Shown one piece after another: positions 1-6,771 of a stretch of DNA of 16,167 nucleotides (positions within the stretch are counted from its first letter, which is position 1; every line of letters begins with the position of its first letter). The notes under the pieces are model-generated. The model ran no database searches, was not told the DNA's origin, and saw only the letters and a list, made by a program, of their open reading frames with translations. The stretch covers positions 1 to 16,167 of the forward strand of contig JBJTIF010000101.1 of the NCBI GenBank assembly GCA_046094825.1. The letters run 5' to 3'. Source of the DNA: JBJTIF01 sp046094825. Its GTDB lineage: Bacteria > Actinomycetota > UBA4738 > HRBIN12. The position numbers and the translations under genes were made by a program.

Positions 1-194
1 AGCGGAACTCGTCGGGGTTCACGCGCTCGAGGAACTCCCGGAACCGTTCGAGTTCCTCGTCGGCGTCCCCTCCCCCGCCCTCGCCGTCCTCCTCGTCGAG
101 CAGGATCGAGGCTTCGCCGAGCACGTCGTCGGCGACGAGGAACTCGAACGGTTCCGGGAGTTCCTCGAGCGCGTGAACCCCGACGAGTTCCGCT
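1..194. repeat. 62-bp perfect inverted repeat with 70-base spacer (contig-end fold-back)
   Basis: Bases 1-62 are the exact reverse complement of 133-194, with 63-132 between them. Both arms encode the same protein tail (DEELERFREFLERVNPDEFR), forward on the right arm and inverted on the left. The reverse strand of 1-136 reads as one continuous sensible protein segment (VADDVLGEASILLDEEDG, then an acidic Gly-rich linker, then the tail). The forward strand across 63-132 reads as low-quality sequence. The simplest reading is that 1-132 is the true upstream sequence of the same gene, flipped by a template switch at a short shared CGAC near 133, as in amplification chimeras or misassembly. A real inverted duplication or hairpin end is less likely. 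Confidence 0.9.
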
Positions 195-196
195 GA
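133..196 (+). CDS. bifunctional nuclease (DUF151/BFN) family, C-terminal fragment
   Basis: Only the last 20 codons and the TGA stop at 194-196 are in correct orientation here. The preceding 25 or so codons are recoverable from the opposite strand of 63-136 because of the fold-back. The combined tail runs from a VADDVLGEASI stretch through an acidic linker to ERFREFLERVNPDEF. That resembles the C-terminus of actinobacterial bifunctional nuclease proteins such as Rv1829, which end in a helix of the FKEFLDxVSPDDF type. The next gene is an FtsR-type MerR regulator. In mycobacteria those two families are also adjacent (Rv1828-Rv1829, in the opposite order), which supports the call. The catalytic part lies outside the window. 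Confidence 0.6.
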
Positions 197-253
197 CCCG
201 CGCGCCGGCCCAGGCACGCCACGCACGTCCCCTCGCCCGCCCGGCGCGGTTCC

Positions 254-282
254 TTGACAGCCACGGGCCGCCCCCGTAGCCT
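254..282 (+). promoter_or_regulatory. sigma70-type promoter of the ftsR-like operon
   Basis: A perfect TTGACA at 254-259 is followed after 17 bases by TAGCCT at 277-282, which fits the high-GC TAnnnT -10 form. The predicted start near 289 gives a leader of about 26 bases before the ATG at 315. It lies in the 118-base gap after the bifunctional-nuclease stop, so it should drive the MerR gene and the overlapping nuclease-like gene. Confidence 0.7.
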
Positions 283-314
283 TCGACCTTCCCCGACGTA
301 ATTACGGAGTTGTC

Positions 315-749
315 ATGAGCGAGCAGGGTTTCCGCGTCCCCGAGGTCACGAAGATCGTCGGCATCTCGTACCGCCAGCTCGACTACTGGGCCCGGACCGA
401 TCTCGTCCGGCCATCGATCCAGGACGCCGAGGGGTCGGGCTCACAGCGCCTCTACTCGTTCCAGGATCTCGCGACCCTCAAGGTCATCAAGAAGCTCCTC
501 GACACCGGCGTGAGCCTCCAGCAGGTCCGTCGTGCGATCGCCGCCCTCGCGAAGATGAAGACCCCCGCGCACGGTGCGACGCTCGTCTCCGATGGCAACC
601 GCATCTACGCGGTCGACTCGCCGGACGCCGTCGTCGACCTCCTCGCGAAGGGGCAGGGCGTCTTCGCGATCGCGATCGACCGCGTGTGGTCGGACCTCGA
701 GGGCTCGCTGGCGAAGCGCACGCCGCGGAAGGCCGCGCGGGGCGCGTGA
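315..749 (+). CDS. MerR-family transcriptional regulator, FtsR-like
   Basis: This 144-residue protein is a MerR-type DNA-binding regulator. Residues 5-75 form the winged helix-turn-helix, with YRQLDYWARTDLV and then GSGSQRLYSFQDLATLKVIK, a signature I recall from Mycobacterium tuberculosis Rv1828 and Corynebacterium FtsR, an activator of ftsZ. The C-terminal part (VVDLLAKGQGVFAIAID) also matches that subfamily rather than metal- or drug-sensing MerR proteins, and no Cys metal-binding loop is present. The start is the ATG at 315, with GGAG five bases upstream. Its stop overlaps the next gene's GTG (GTGA), so the two are translationally coupled. Whether it controls ftsZ here is inference; assignment to the subfamily is strong. 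Confidence 0.88.
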   Translation: MSEQGFRVPEVTKIVGISYRQLDYWARTDLVRPSIQDAEGSGSQRLYSFQDLATLKVIKKLLDTGVSLQQVRRAIAALAKMKTPAHGATLVSDGNRIYAVDSPDAVVDLLAKGQGVFAIAIDRVWSDLEGSLAKRTPRKAARGA

Positions 750-1123
750 CCGAACCGGTCGCGGCCTCCGTCCCCAGCCGAGACCTCCCGAGCGACCGCA
801 CCGCGTTCGCGCACGCGAGCGAGCGCCAGTTCGCGCAGCTCCTCGACTTCTACGGCATCGCGTGGGAGTACGAGCCGAGGTCCTTCGACCTCGAACGCGA
901 CGACGGCGGCAACGTCACGCAGCGCTTCACGCCGGACTTCTACCTCCCGGGCTACGACCTCTTCATCGAGATCACGACCCTGAACCAGAAGCTCGTCACG
1001 AAGAAGAACCGCAAGGTCCGGCGCCTCCGCGAGCTCTACCCGGGGACACACTGCAAGATCTTCTACCAGCGGGACTACCTCTCGCTGGTTTCGAAGTACG
1101 GCCTCGAGGACGTGTCGGGCTGA
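746..1123 (+). CDS. small PD-(D/E)XK nuclease-like protein of unknown function
   Basis: The protein is 125 residues, starting at a GTG (746) inside the GTGA overlap with the MerR gene. An ATG at 686 would lie deep inside that gene and is unlikely. The order of conserved features fits a restriction-endonuclease-like fold: an N-terminal helix with an acidic residue (SERQFAQLL, E27), a YEPRSF strand, then TPDFYLPGYDLFIEIT with D64 and E75 as the likely metal ligands. The usual lysine of the E-x-K motif is replaced by Thr77. Lysines follow at 82, 86, 87 and 90 in a basic helix (KKNRKVRRLRELYP), one of which could substitute. The segment KIFYQRDYLSLVSKYGL closes the domain. The coupling with a MerR regulator suggests co-expression, but I cannot name a substrate. 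Confidence 0.7.
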   Translation: MTEPVAASVPSRDLPSDRTAFAHASERQFAQLLDFYGIAWEYEPRSFDLERDDGGNVTQRFTPDFYLPGYDLFIEITTLNQKLVTKKNRKVRRLRELYPGTHCKIFYQRDYLSLVSKYGLEDVSG

Positions 1124-1149
1124 GGCGCACCCCTCGGACGGTGCCGGGG

Positions 1150-1165
1150 TAGACTCCCGGCCGGC
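1150..1165 (+). promoter_or_regulatory. near-leaderless -10 box of gcvPA
   Basis: TAGACT at 1150-1155 ends ten bases before the ATG at 1166 and no Shine-Dalgarno sequence lies between. A start about seven bases after the box would leave almost no leader. No clear -35 is visible. The same TAGACT with a ten-base gap precedes the helicase gene at 15665-15670. Confidence 0.5.
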
Positions 1166-2494
1166 ATGGACTTCGCGCCGCACACGACCGACGAGATCGC
1201 GGAGATGCTCGCGACCGTCGGGGCGGCGAGCGTCGACGACCTCTTCGCCACGATTCCGTCCGCGGTCCGGCTCGGCCGGGCGCTCGACCTGCCTCCCGGG
1301 GTGTCGGAGCTGGAGGCGCTCGCCGACCTCGGCCGCCTCGCCGCCCGCAACCGATCGGTCGACGACCTCGTCTGCTTCGCCGGGGCAGGGGCCTACGACC
1401 ACTTCGTGCCGAGCGTCGTCTGGGCCCTCGCGGGCCGATCGGAGTACTACACCTCGTACACGCCGTACCAGCCGGAGCTCGCGCAGGGCGTGCTCCAGAC
1501 GCTCTTCGAGTACCAGTCGATGGTCTGTGCACTCACGGGGCTCGACGTGTCGAACGCCTCGCTCTACGACGGCGCGACCGCGGTTGCGGAGGCCGTGAAC
1601 CTCGCGAACGACCGTCCGGGACGCAATCGGGTGCTCGTCGCGGCCGGCGTCGATGACCGCTTCGTGGACACGCTCCGCACGTACGGGCACGGCGCCGGCT
1701 ACCGGGTCGAGGTGGTCCCGGCGGGGGACGGGGGCCGCGGGGGCGCGCCCGCGCTGGACGACGACGTCATCGCCCTCGTCGTCCAGCACCCGCACCGTTT
1801 CGGGATCCGCGAACCCGCGGCCGATCTCTTCCCCGCGGCGCGCGCGGCGGATGTCCGCGCGATCCAGATCTTCGATCCGCTCTCGCTCGGGATCCTCGCG
1901 CCCCCCGGCGATCTCGGCGCGGACATCGCCGTCGGCGAGGGGCAGGTGCTCGGCAACCACCTGAACTTCGGCGGTCCCTACCTCGGCATCCTCGCCGCGC
2001 GAGACGCCTTCGTGCGCCGGCTCCCCGGGCGCATCGTCGGCGCGACCGTGGACGTCGACGGTCGACCGGGGTACGTGCTCACCCTCCAGGCCCGCGAGCA
2101 GCACATCCGCCGAGAGAAGGCCACGTCGAACATCTGCACGAACCAGACCCTCATGGCCGTCGCCGCGACGATCTACCTCGCGTGGCTCGGTCCCCAAGGG
2201 CTCCGCGAACTCGGTGATCGATGCGTCGCGAAGGCCGCGTACGCCGCGGAGCGCCTCACGGCGATCCCGGGCGTCGAGCTGCTCCACCCCGGGGCTCCGT
2301 TCTTCAAGGAGTTCGCGGTGACGCTGCCGGCGGACGCTGCGGCCGCGCGGGACGCGCTCGTCGAGCGCGGGTTCCTCGCCGGCGTCCCGCTCGCGGAGGC
2401 GGGTGGACGGGCGCTCCTCGTCGCCGTCACGGAGCGTCGGACGCGAGAGGAGATCGACGACCTCGCGGCCGCCCTCGCGGAGGTGCTCGCGTGA
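1166..2494 (+). CDS. gcvPA: glycine dehydrogenase (aminomethyl-transferring) subunit 1, GcvPA
   Basis: The 442-residue protein matches the N-terminal half of the glycine cleavage P-protein in its two-subunit form. That form pairs with GcvPB to decarboxylate glycine on pyridoxal phosphate and pass the aminomethyl group to lipoyl-GcvH. Recognisable family segments are FAGAGAYDHFVPSVV (about residues 72-86), YYTSYTPYQPELAQGVLQTL (about 93-112), TGLDVSNASLYDGATA, and REKATSNICTNQTLMA near 315-330. Length is normal for the family (about 440-450). The ATG at 1166 has no clear ribosome site but follows a -10 box closely. The stop overlaps the GTG start of gcvPB by four bases. No gcvT or gcvH is in the window. 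Confidence 0.96.
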   Translation: MDFAPHTTDEIAEMLATVGAASVDDLFATIPSAVRLGRALDLPPGVSELEALADLGRLAARNRSVDDLVCFAGAGAYDHFVPSVVWALAGRSEYYTSYTPYQPELAQGVLQTLFEYQSMVCALTGLDVSNASLYDGATAVAEAVNLANDRPGRNRVLVAAGVDDRFVDTLRTYGHGAGYRVEVVPAGDGGRGGAPALDDDVIALVVQHPHRFGIREPAADLFPAARAADVRAIQIFDPLSLGILAPPGDLGADIAVGEGQVLGNHLNFGGPYLGILAARDAFVRRLPGRIVGATVDVDGRPGYVLTLQAREQHIRREKATSNICTNQTLMAVAATIYLAWLGPQGLRELGDRCVAKAAYAAERLTAIPGVELLHPGAPFFKEFAVTLPADAAAARDALVERGFLAGVPLAEAGGRALLVAVTERRTREEIDDLAAALAEVLA

Positions 2495-3894
2495 CCGGCG
2501 CGCCGATCCGCACCCAAGGTCCCGACGCGGCCGCGGGGACGATCCGCGACCGCTCGCGCCGCCGCGAGACCCCGGACCTCCCCGAGGTGGGGGAGCGCGA
2601 TCTCGTCTCGCACTACCTCGGCCTCTCGCAGCGGAACTACTCGGTGGACACGGGGTTCTACCCGCTCGGATCGTGCTCGATGAAGTACAACCCGAAGGCG
2701 GCCGAGGCGGTCGCGGCGATGCCCGGGTTCGCACGCCTCCACCCGCTCCAGCCCGACGCCACCGTCCAGGGGACCCTCGAACTCCTCTGGCGGCTCGAGC
2801 GCTGGCTCTGCGAGATCACCGGGATGGCGGGGGCGACCCTCCAGCCACCGGCGGGCGCGTGCGGCGAGCTCACCGGCCTCCTCGTCATGCGCGCGTACCA
2901 CGAGGGCAACGGCGCCGCGCGCGAACGCGTCCTCATCCCCGACGCGGCGCACGGCACGAACCCGGCGAGCGCCCGGCTCGCGGGCTACGAGGCGGTGTCG
3001 GTGCCGGCGGACATGCGCGGGCTCGTCGACGTCGGCGAGCTCGCGAAGCTCGTCGACGAGCGCACCGCGGGCCTCATGCTCACGAACCCGAACACCCTCG
3101 GCCTCTTCGAGGAGGAGATCGTCGAGATCACGCGTCTCGTCCACGAGGTCGGCGGGCTCGTGTACTACGACGGCGCGAACCTGAACGCGATCCTCGGCAA
3201 GACGCGACCGGGGGACATGGGCTTCGACGTGGTGCACATCAACACCCACAAGACGTTCGCGACGCCGCACGGAGGCGGGGGACCGGGCGCGGGGCCCGTG
3301 GGCGTGGGCGAGCGCCTCGTGCCGTACCTCCCGAGCCCCCGCGTCGAACGCGATGCCGCGGGCGCGTACCGGATCGCGACCGACCACCCACGGTCGATCG
3401 GTCGGATGCACGGGTTCCACGGCAACGTCGGCATCCTCGTCCGGGCCTACCTGTACCTGCTCCTCCACGGCAGCGATGGGCTCGCGACCGTGAGCGAGAT
3501 GGCGGTGCTGAACGCGAACTACCTCGCCGCACGGCTGCGCGAGGCGTTCCCGCTCGCATACCCGGAAGGCCGGCCGATGCACGAGTTCGTCGCGACGGGT
3601 CGACCGCTGAAGGACGAGACGGGCATCCGAGCCATGGACCTCGCGAAGCGGATCATCGACTACGGGTACCACCCGTCGACGGTGTACTTCCCCCTGGTCG
3701 TCGACGAGGCCCTCATGGTCGAGCCGACCGAGACCGAGTCGAAGGACACCCTCGACGCCTTCGCCGAGGTCATGCTCCGGATCGCCGAGGAGGCCCGGAC
3801 CGATCCCGACCTCCTCCACGCGGCCCCGGTGACGACACCGGTCCGGCGACTCGACGAGACCCGCGCCGCGCGCCAGCTGCAGCTCCGCTGGTAG
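2491..3894 (+). CDS. gcvPB: glycine dehydrogenase (aminomethyl-transferring) subunit 2, GcvPB
   Basis: This 467-residue protein is the C-terminal, PLP-carrying half of the split P-protein. The cofactor lysine lies in HINTHKTFATPHGGGGPG. Other family blocks are FYPLGSCSMKYNPK near residue 55, QPPAGACGELTGLLVMRAYH near 127-146, HGTNPASA, and MLTNPNTLGLFE. I place the start at the GTG at 2491, whose GTGA overlaps the gcvPA stop. An upstream in-frame ATG at 2221 would translate about 90 residues of Arg-rich out-of-frame gcvPA sequence. The Arg-containing C-terminus (RQLQLRW) is short and typical. Coupled translation with gcvPA fits an obligatory heterodimer. Confidence 0.96.
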   Translation: MTGAPIRTQGPDAAAGTIRDRSRRRETPDLPEVGERDLVSHYLGLSQRNYSVDTGFYPLGSCSMKYNPKAAEAVAAMPGFARLHPLQPDATVQGTLELLWRLERWLCEITGMAGATLQPPAGACGELTGLLVMRAYHEGNGAARERVLIPDAAHGTNPASARLAGYEAVSVPADMRGLVDVGELAKLVDERTAGLMLTNPNTLGLFEEEIVEITRLVHEVGGLVYYDGANLNAILGKTRPGDMGFDVVHINTHKTFATPHGGGGPGAGPVGVGERLVPYLPSPRVERDAAGAYRIATDHPRSIGRMHGFHGNVGILVRAYLYLLLHGSDGLATVSEMAVLNANYLAARLREAFPLAYPEGRPMHEFVATGRPLKDETGIRAMDLAKRIIDYGYHPSTVYFPLVVDEALMVEPTETESKDTLDAFAEVMLRIAEEARTDPDLLHAAPVTTPVRRLDETRAARQLQLRW

Positions 3895-3973
3895 ATCCAC
3901 GGCTCGAGGACCCCCGCCTCGGTCTCCGGCCGGATCAACAGGCGGCCCCGTTCGACCCTCATGCCGCGATGGT

Positions 3974-3981
3974 GGGGAGGG
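3974..3981 (+). promoter_or_regulatory. KOPS-like octamer pointing at dif
   Basis: GGGGAGGG fits the Escherichia coli FtsK-orienting polar sequence GGGNAGGG and points rightward to the dif-like site 14 bases away. In DNA this GC-rich the octamer can occur by chance. Its weight comes from position and from the direction of the other copies in the window. Confidence 0.35.
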
Positions 3982-3995
3982 AGCCGTCGCGGATA

Positions 3996-4023
3996 ACTTG
4001 TCATAACATTCATTATGGGCGTT
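3996..4023 (-). other. dif: candidate XerCD chromosome-dimer resolution site (dif)
   Basis: Read on the - strand the 28 bases divide as a XerC arm AACGCCCATAA, a six-base centre TGAATG, and a XerD arm TTATGACAAGT. The inner CATAA and TTATG form a perfect inverted pair around the six-base centre, as in known dif sites. From memory the actinobacterial consensus arms are TTSRCCGATAA and TTATGTCAAGT. The match is 8 of 11 for XerC and 10 of 11 for XerD, and the XerD arm is normally the better conserved one. It is a conspicuous AT-rich island in a GC-rich window, lies between convergent genes, and has a KOPS-like octamer pointing at it. A palindromic operator for a regulator is the main alternative. 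Confidence 0.75.
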
Positions 4024-4083
4024 CCCCGTGAGAGGCAGGGAGCGAGCCGTGCCTGCGGAACGCTCGCGATCGCGCGGCGCCGC

Positions 4084-6294
4084 TCAGCGTCCGAGGCGCG
4101 AGCGGATACCCCAGAGGGTCACGAGGAGCAGCGCCTCGGCGACGATCCGGTTCGACATCTTCGAGGCGCCGGCGGCGCGCTCCGCGAAGGTGATCGGGAC
4201 CTCGGCGATCTCCGCCCCGAGGCGCCAGGACCGCTCCGCGAGCTCCACCTGGAAAGCGTAGCCGTCCGAGCGGATCGGACGATCGACGAGGTCGCGGAGC
4301 AGGTCGCGGCGGTAGGCCCGGAAGCCGCTCGTGGCGTCGCGGAACGGGAGCCCGAGCAGCAGCCGCACGTAGGCGTTCCCGGCCCGCGAGAGGGCGAGCC
4401 GCGCCCGGCTCCAGTTCGACACGCCCCCGCCCGGGACGTAGCGGCTCCCGATGGCCAGATCCGCCCCGGCACGCGCGGCCGCGAGGATGTCGGAGAGCTG
4501 CTCCGGGCGGTGCGAGAGGTCGGAATCCATCTCCACGACGAGGTCGAACCCTCCGTCGAGCCCCTGCCGGAATCCGAGGAGGTAGGCGCTCGAGAGGCCC
4601 GCCTTCCCCGGGCGCTCGACCAGCCGCACGCGGGGCTCCCCCGCAGCGCGCCGCCGGACGATCCCCGCGGTCCCGTCCGGCGACCCGTCATCGACGACGA
4701 GGATCTCGACCCCGTCCGGCAGAGCCAGGAGCCGGTCGAGGACCTCGCCGATCGAGCCCGCTTCGTTGAAGGTCGGCAGGATGACGAGCGTGCGCGCCGT
4801 CGGGGGCAGCGGCGGCGACAGGACTCGCGTGCGGCGCCGGGAGGGCGGGAGCGCGAGGGCGAGCACGGTGATCGCCACCGCGAGGGCGGCCGGTAGGTCG
4901 CCGACGCGCATCGCGGGGGTGATGCGCGTCGAGGTCCGGATCGTCCCCCGCGTGATCCCGGGCTCGAAGAGGCCGCGCGTCGCGACGATGCGACCGGTCG
5001 GGTCGATGATCGCGGTGATCCCGCTGATCGCCGCGTGGACGACCCAGCGTCCGGTCTCGATCGCTCGCACGCGACTCATGACGAGGTGCTGCCGCGAGGC
5101 CGACGACATGCCGTACGAGGCGTTGTTGATCGTGAGGACGAGGAACTCCGCCCCATCGAGCACCATCGCGCGCTCGACCTCCGCGAAGGCGTTCTCGAAG
5201 CAGATCGGGGTTCCGAACGCGGGGAGCCCGTCGATCCGCAGCGCGGCGGCACGGTCCCCGGGGACACGGTCGACGGGGATGAGAGCGATCTCCTCGATGA
5301 ACCCGAGCCGGCGACGCCACGGCACGTACTCGCCGAACGGGACGAGGCGCGTCTTCGCGTAGCGCGCGACCCGGTCGCCGTCCGCGCCGAAGAGCAGGAC
5401 CGAGGTCTGCTCCTCCCCCGCGGCGTTGCGGTCGACCGCCCCGACGAGGGTCGGCACGCCGACCTCGGCGACCACGGCGCGGACCGCGGCGAGCGTCGCG
5501 GGATCACGGGCGGCCGCCGGATCGAGCGCCCCCTCTCCCCACACGATGAGGTCCGGGGGCGCGGGGGCGAGCTCCCGATGGAGCACCGCGTGCGCGGCGG
5601 CGACCGCGAGGTCCTCGTCCGCCGGCCCGAGCGGGCGTGCGCTGCGGACATCGACCTGGAGCGTCGCGACGTCGAGCGTGGCGCCGTCGGCGGTCGCGAA
5701 CGGCAGCGCGACGGGCGCGAGCGCGAGCGCCGCCGCGGCGACGGCCACGACCGCGGCTCGGCGTCGCTCGGCGCGGTCACGGGCGACGAGGTGCTCGACG
5801 GCGACGGAGAGAAGCGCGGCGACGACCGCCGCGAGGAACGTGACGCCCCACGCCCCCACGTAGGGGACGGCGTGCGCGAGCGGCGTCCCGAGCTGCGTGG
5901 AGCCGAGCATCCCCCACGTGAAGCCCCCGAGCGGCCAGGAGCCGCGGAACCACTCGATCGCCGTCCAGGCCGACGCGACCACGAGGGCTGAGCGGTACGG
6001 GTGGGCGGCGTGCCACAGGACGTTCGCGGCGAAGCCCGCGAGCGCGACGAACCCCGCGGAGACGACGATGAGCGGCAGGAAGGCCACCGTGCCGAACGCG
6101 GAGACCCAGGAGAGGATCACCCCGAAGGCGACGAGACCGAAGGCGAACCCCGCGACGGCGCCGCGGCGGGGGCGGCCCTCGCGCGCGATCGCGAACAGCA
6201 CCGCGAGGGCGGGAACCGCCACCCAGGACTGATCCGCCGGCGGGAGCGAGAGGGAGAAGGCGGCGCCGGACAGCCCACCGAGCGCGCCGGTCAC
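4084..6294 (-). CDS. fused apolipoprotein N-acyltransferase and polyprenol-phosphate mannosyltransferase (Lnt-Ppm1)
   Basis: The 736-residue protein joins two enzymes. Residues 1 to about 195 are hydrophobic with five or more membrane spans, then a nitrilase-type domain follows. The Lnt catalytic triad is visible as Glu254 (VWGEG), Lys314 (RYAKTRLVPFGEYVPW) and Cys365 (PICFEN). A last hydrophobic segment lies near 468-483. From about residue 502 a GT2 domain begins, with LPTFNE at 506-511, VVDDGSPDG near 533-541, DSD at 590-592, and the DPM1-like block FRDATSGFRAYRRDLL. So one chain could acylate lipoproteins outside the membrane and make polyprenol-phosphate mannose inside. The same domain order occurs in M. 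tuberculosis Rv2051c. I chose the GTG at 6294, 17 bases after the DUF4193 stop. A GTG at 6381 would overlap that gene by 70 bases. Confidence 0.9.
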   Translation of the reverse strand: MTGALGGLSGAAFSLSLPPADQSWVAVPALAVLFAIAREGRPRRGAVAGFAFGLVAFGVILSWVSAFGTVAFLPLIVVSAGFVALAGFAANVLWHAAHPYRSALVVASAWTAIEWFRGSWPLGGFTWGMLGSTQLGTPLAHAVPYVGAWGVTFLAAVVAALLSVAVEHLVARDRAERRRAAVVAVAAAALALAPVALPFATADGATLDVATLQVDVRSARPLGPADEDLAVAAAHAVLHRELAPAPPDLIVWGEGALDPAAARDPATLAAVRAVVAEVGVPTLVGAVDRNAAGEEQTSVLLFGADGDRVARYAKTRLVPFGEYVPWRRRLGFIEEIALIPVDRVPGDRAAALRIDGLPAFGTPICFENAFAEVERAMVLDGAEFLVLTINNASYGMSSASRQHLVMSRVRAIETGRWVVHAAISGITAIIDPTGRIVATRGLFEPGITRGTIRTSTRITPAMRVGDLPAALAVAITVLALALPPSRRRTRVLSPPLPPTARTLVILPTFNEAGSIGEVLDRLLALPDGVEILVVDDGSPDGTAGIVRRRAAGEPRVRLVERPGKAGLSSAYLLGFRQGLDGGFDLVVEMDSDLSHRPEQLSDILAAARAGADLAIGSRYVPGGGVSNWSRARLALSRAGNAYVRLLLGLPFRDATSGFRAYRRDLLRDLVDRPIRSDGYAFQVELAERSWRLGAEIAEVPITFAERAAGASKMSNRIVAEALLLVTLWGIRSRLGR

Positions 6295-6311
6295 GATCGG
6301 GTGGGAGCGGT

Positions 6312-6653
6312 TCAGGCGCAGTCCCTGCAGAGCCCCTTGGCCTTGTCCTTCAACTGGCTCCGGTGCTTCACGAGGAAGCACTTCTTGCAGATGAACTCCG
6401 TCGGCTGCGGGGGGACGACCTTCACGGCCGCCGGCTCGGAGCGCTCCTCCCGCGGACCCGCGATCCCGGGCTCCTCGTCCTCGTCCTCGGGCTCGGCGAC
6501 GGCCTCCTTCTTCGCCAGGGCATCCTCGAGGGACTCGACGTCCACCTCGGCGCCGTCGGCCGTGGGCGGCGGAACGGAGTCGTCGTCGAGGACGAGCTCC
6601 TCGTCCTCCTCGAGTTCCTCGAGCTCGTCCTCGCGCGGATCTTCGGCGGTCAT
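6312..6653 (-). CDS. DUF4193-family acidic zinc-knuckle protein
   Basis: The 113-residue protein has a strongly acidic, disordered first 80 residues (for example EDELEELEEDEELVLDDD) and a compact C-terminus with Cys89-x2-Cys92 and Cys109-x2-Cys112. The segment FICKKCFLVKHRSQL followed by GLCRDCA is the signature I recall for DUF4193, a small family concentrated in Actinobacteria and of unknown function. The four cysteines probably bind zinc. The ATG at 6653 has a full AGGAGG four bases upstream, which decides the start over further upstream in-frame codons that would add about 70 Arg- and Pro-rich residues. It lies directly ahead of the lnt-ppm1 fusion with a 17-base gap, so they are probably co-transcribed. 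Confidence 0.85.
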   Translation of the reverse strand: MTAEDPREDELEELEEDEELVLDDDSVPPPTADGAEVDVESLEDALAKKEAVAEPEDEDEEPGIAGPREERSEPAAVKVVPPQPTEFICKKCFLVKHRSQLKDKAKGLCRDCA

Positions 6654-6657
6654 CGGG

Positions 6658-6678
6658 CCTCCTCGGCGCGGGATTCTA
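6658..6678 (-). promoter_or_regulatory. -10 box and ribosome site of the DUF4193 gene
   Basis: On the - strand TAGAAT (6678-6673) fits TAnnnT and lies 19 bases before the ATG. It is followed by AGGAGG at 6663-6658. No good -35 hexamer is seen at the right spacing. A second, stronger promoter lies further upstream at 6892-6863. Confidence 0.5.
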
Positions 6679-6736
6679 GCGCGCCCCCGCAGCGGGTCCG
6701 GGTCGTCCCGGGAGCGCCCTCGTGCGGGCGCGGGTC

Positions 6737-6754
6737 CGAGGGGCGGGCCCCTCG
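6737..6754 (-). terminator. GC-rich 7-bp hairpin, possible terminator or RNA element
   Basis: CGAGGGG and CCCCTCG form a perfect 7-bp stem around a four-base loop. There is no T-tract on either strand, so it is weak as an intrinsic terminator. It lies downstream, on the - strand, of the alternative stems at 6772-6834 and may belong to the same folded RNA. Confidence 0.35.
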
Positions 6755-6771
6755 CATGCCCCGGACGAGAT

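Larger units (their letters stand above)
3895..4083. other. convergent intergenic gap holding the dif-like site
   Basis: These 189 bases separate gcvPB from the oppositely oriented lnt-ppm1 fusion. They contain a weak 5-bp hairpin (CGAGG at 3905-3909 with CCTCG at 3917-3921) without a T-tract, a KOPS-like octamer at 3974-3981, and the AT-rich dif-like island at 3996-4023. No gene, tRNA or convincing intrinsic terminator is visible. Confidence 0.8.

Noticed and set aside
19..264. An 81-codon - strand open frame at the left end
   Set aside because: It is an Arg/Ser-rich shadow crossing the fold-back junction and is in a different frame from the recoverable bifunctional-nuclease reading.
605..3900. 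Long - strand open frames of 709 and 575 codons across gcvPA and gcvPB
   Set aside because: These are antisense shadows of clearly homologous + strand genes, with low-complexity Arg/Glu/Asp-rich products.
3996..4023. The AT-rich island as an ordinary promoter (TTGTCA with CATTAT)
   Set aside because: The hexamers are only seven bases apart and point away from any nearby start. The 11-6-11 inverted architecture fits dif better.
4084..6381. A longer start (GTG at 6381) for the Lnt-Ppm1 fusion
   Set aside because: It would overlap the cysteine-rich end of the DUF4193 gene by 70 bases and add a Pro/Glu/Gln-rich leader before the first membrane span. The GTG at 6294 starts naturally.
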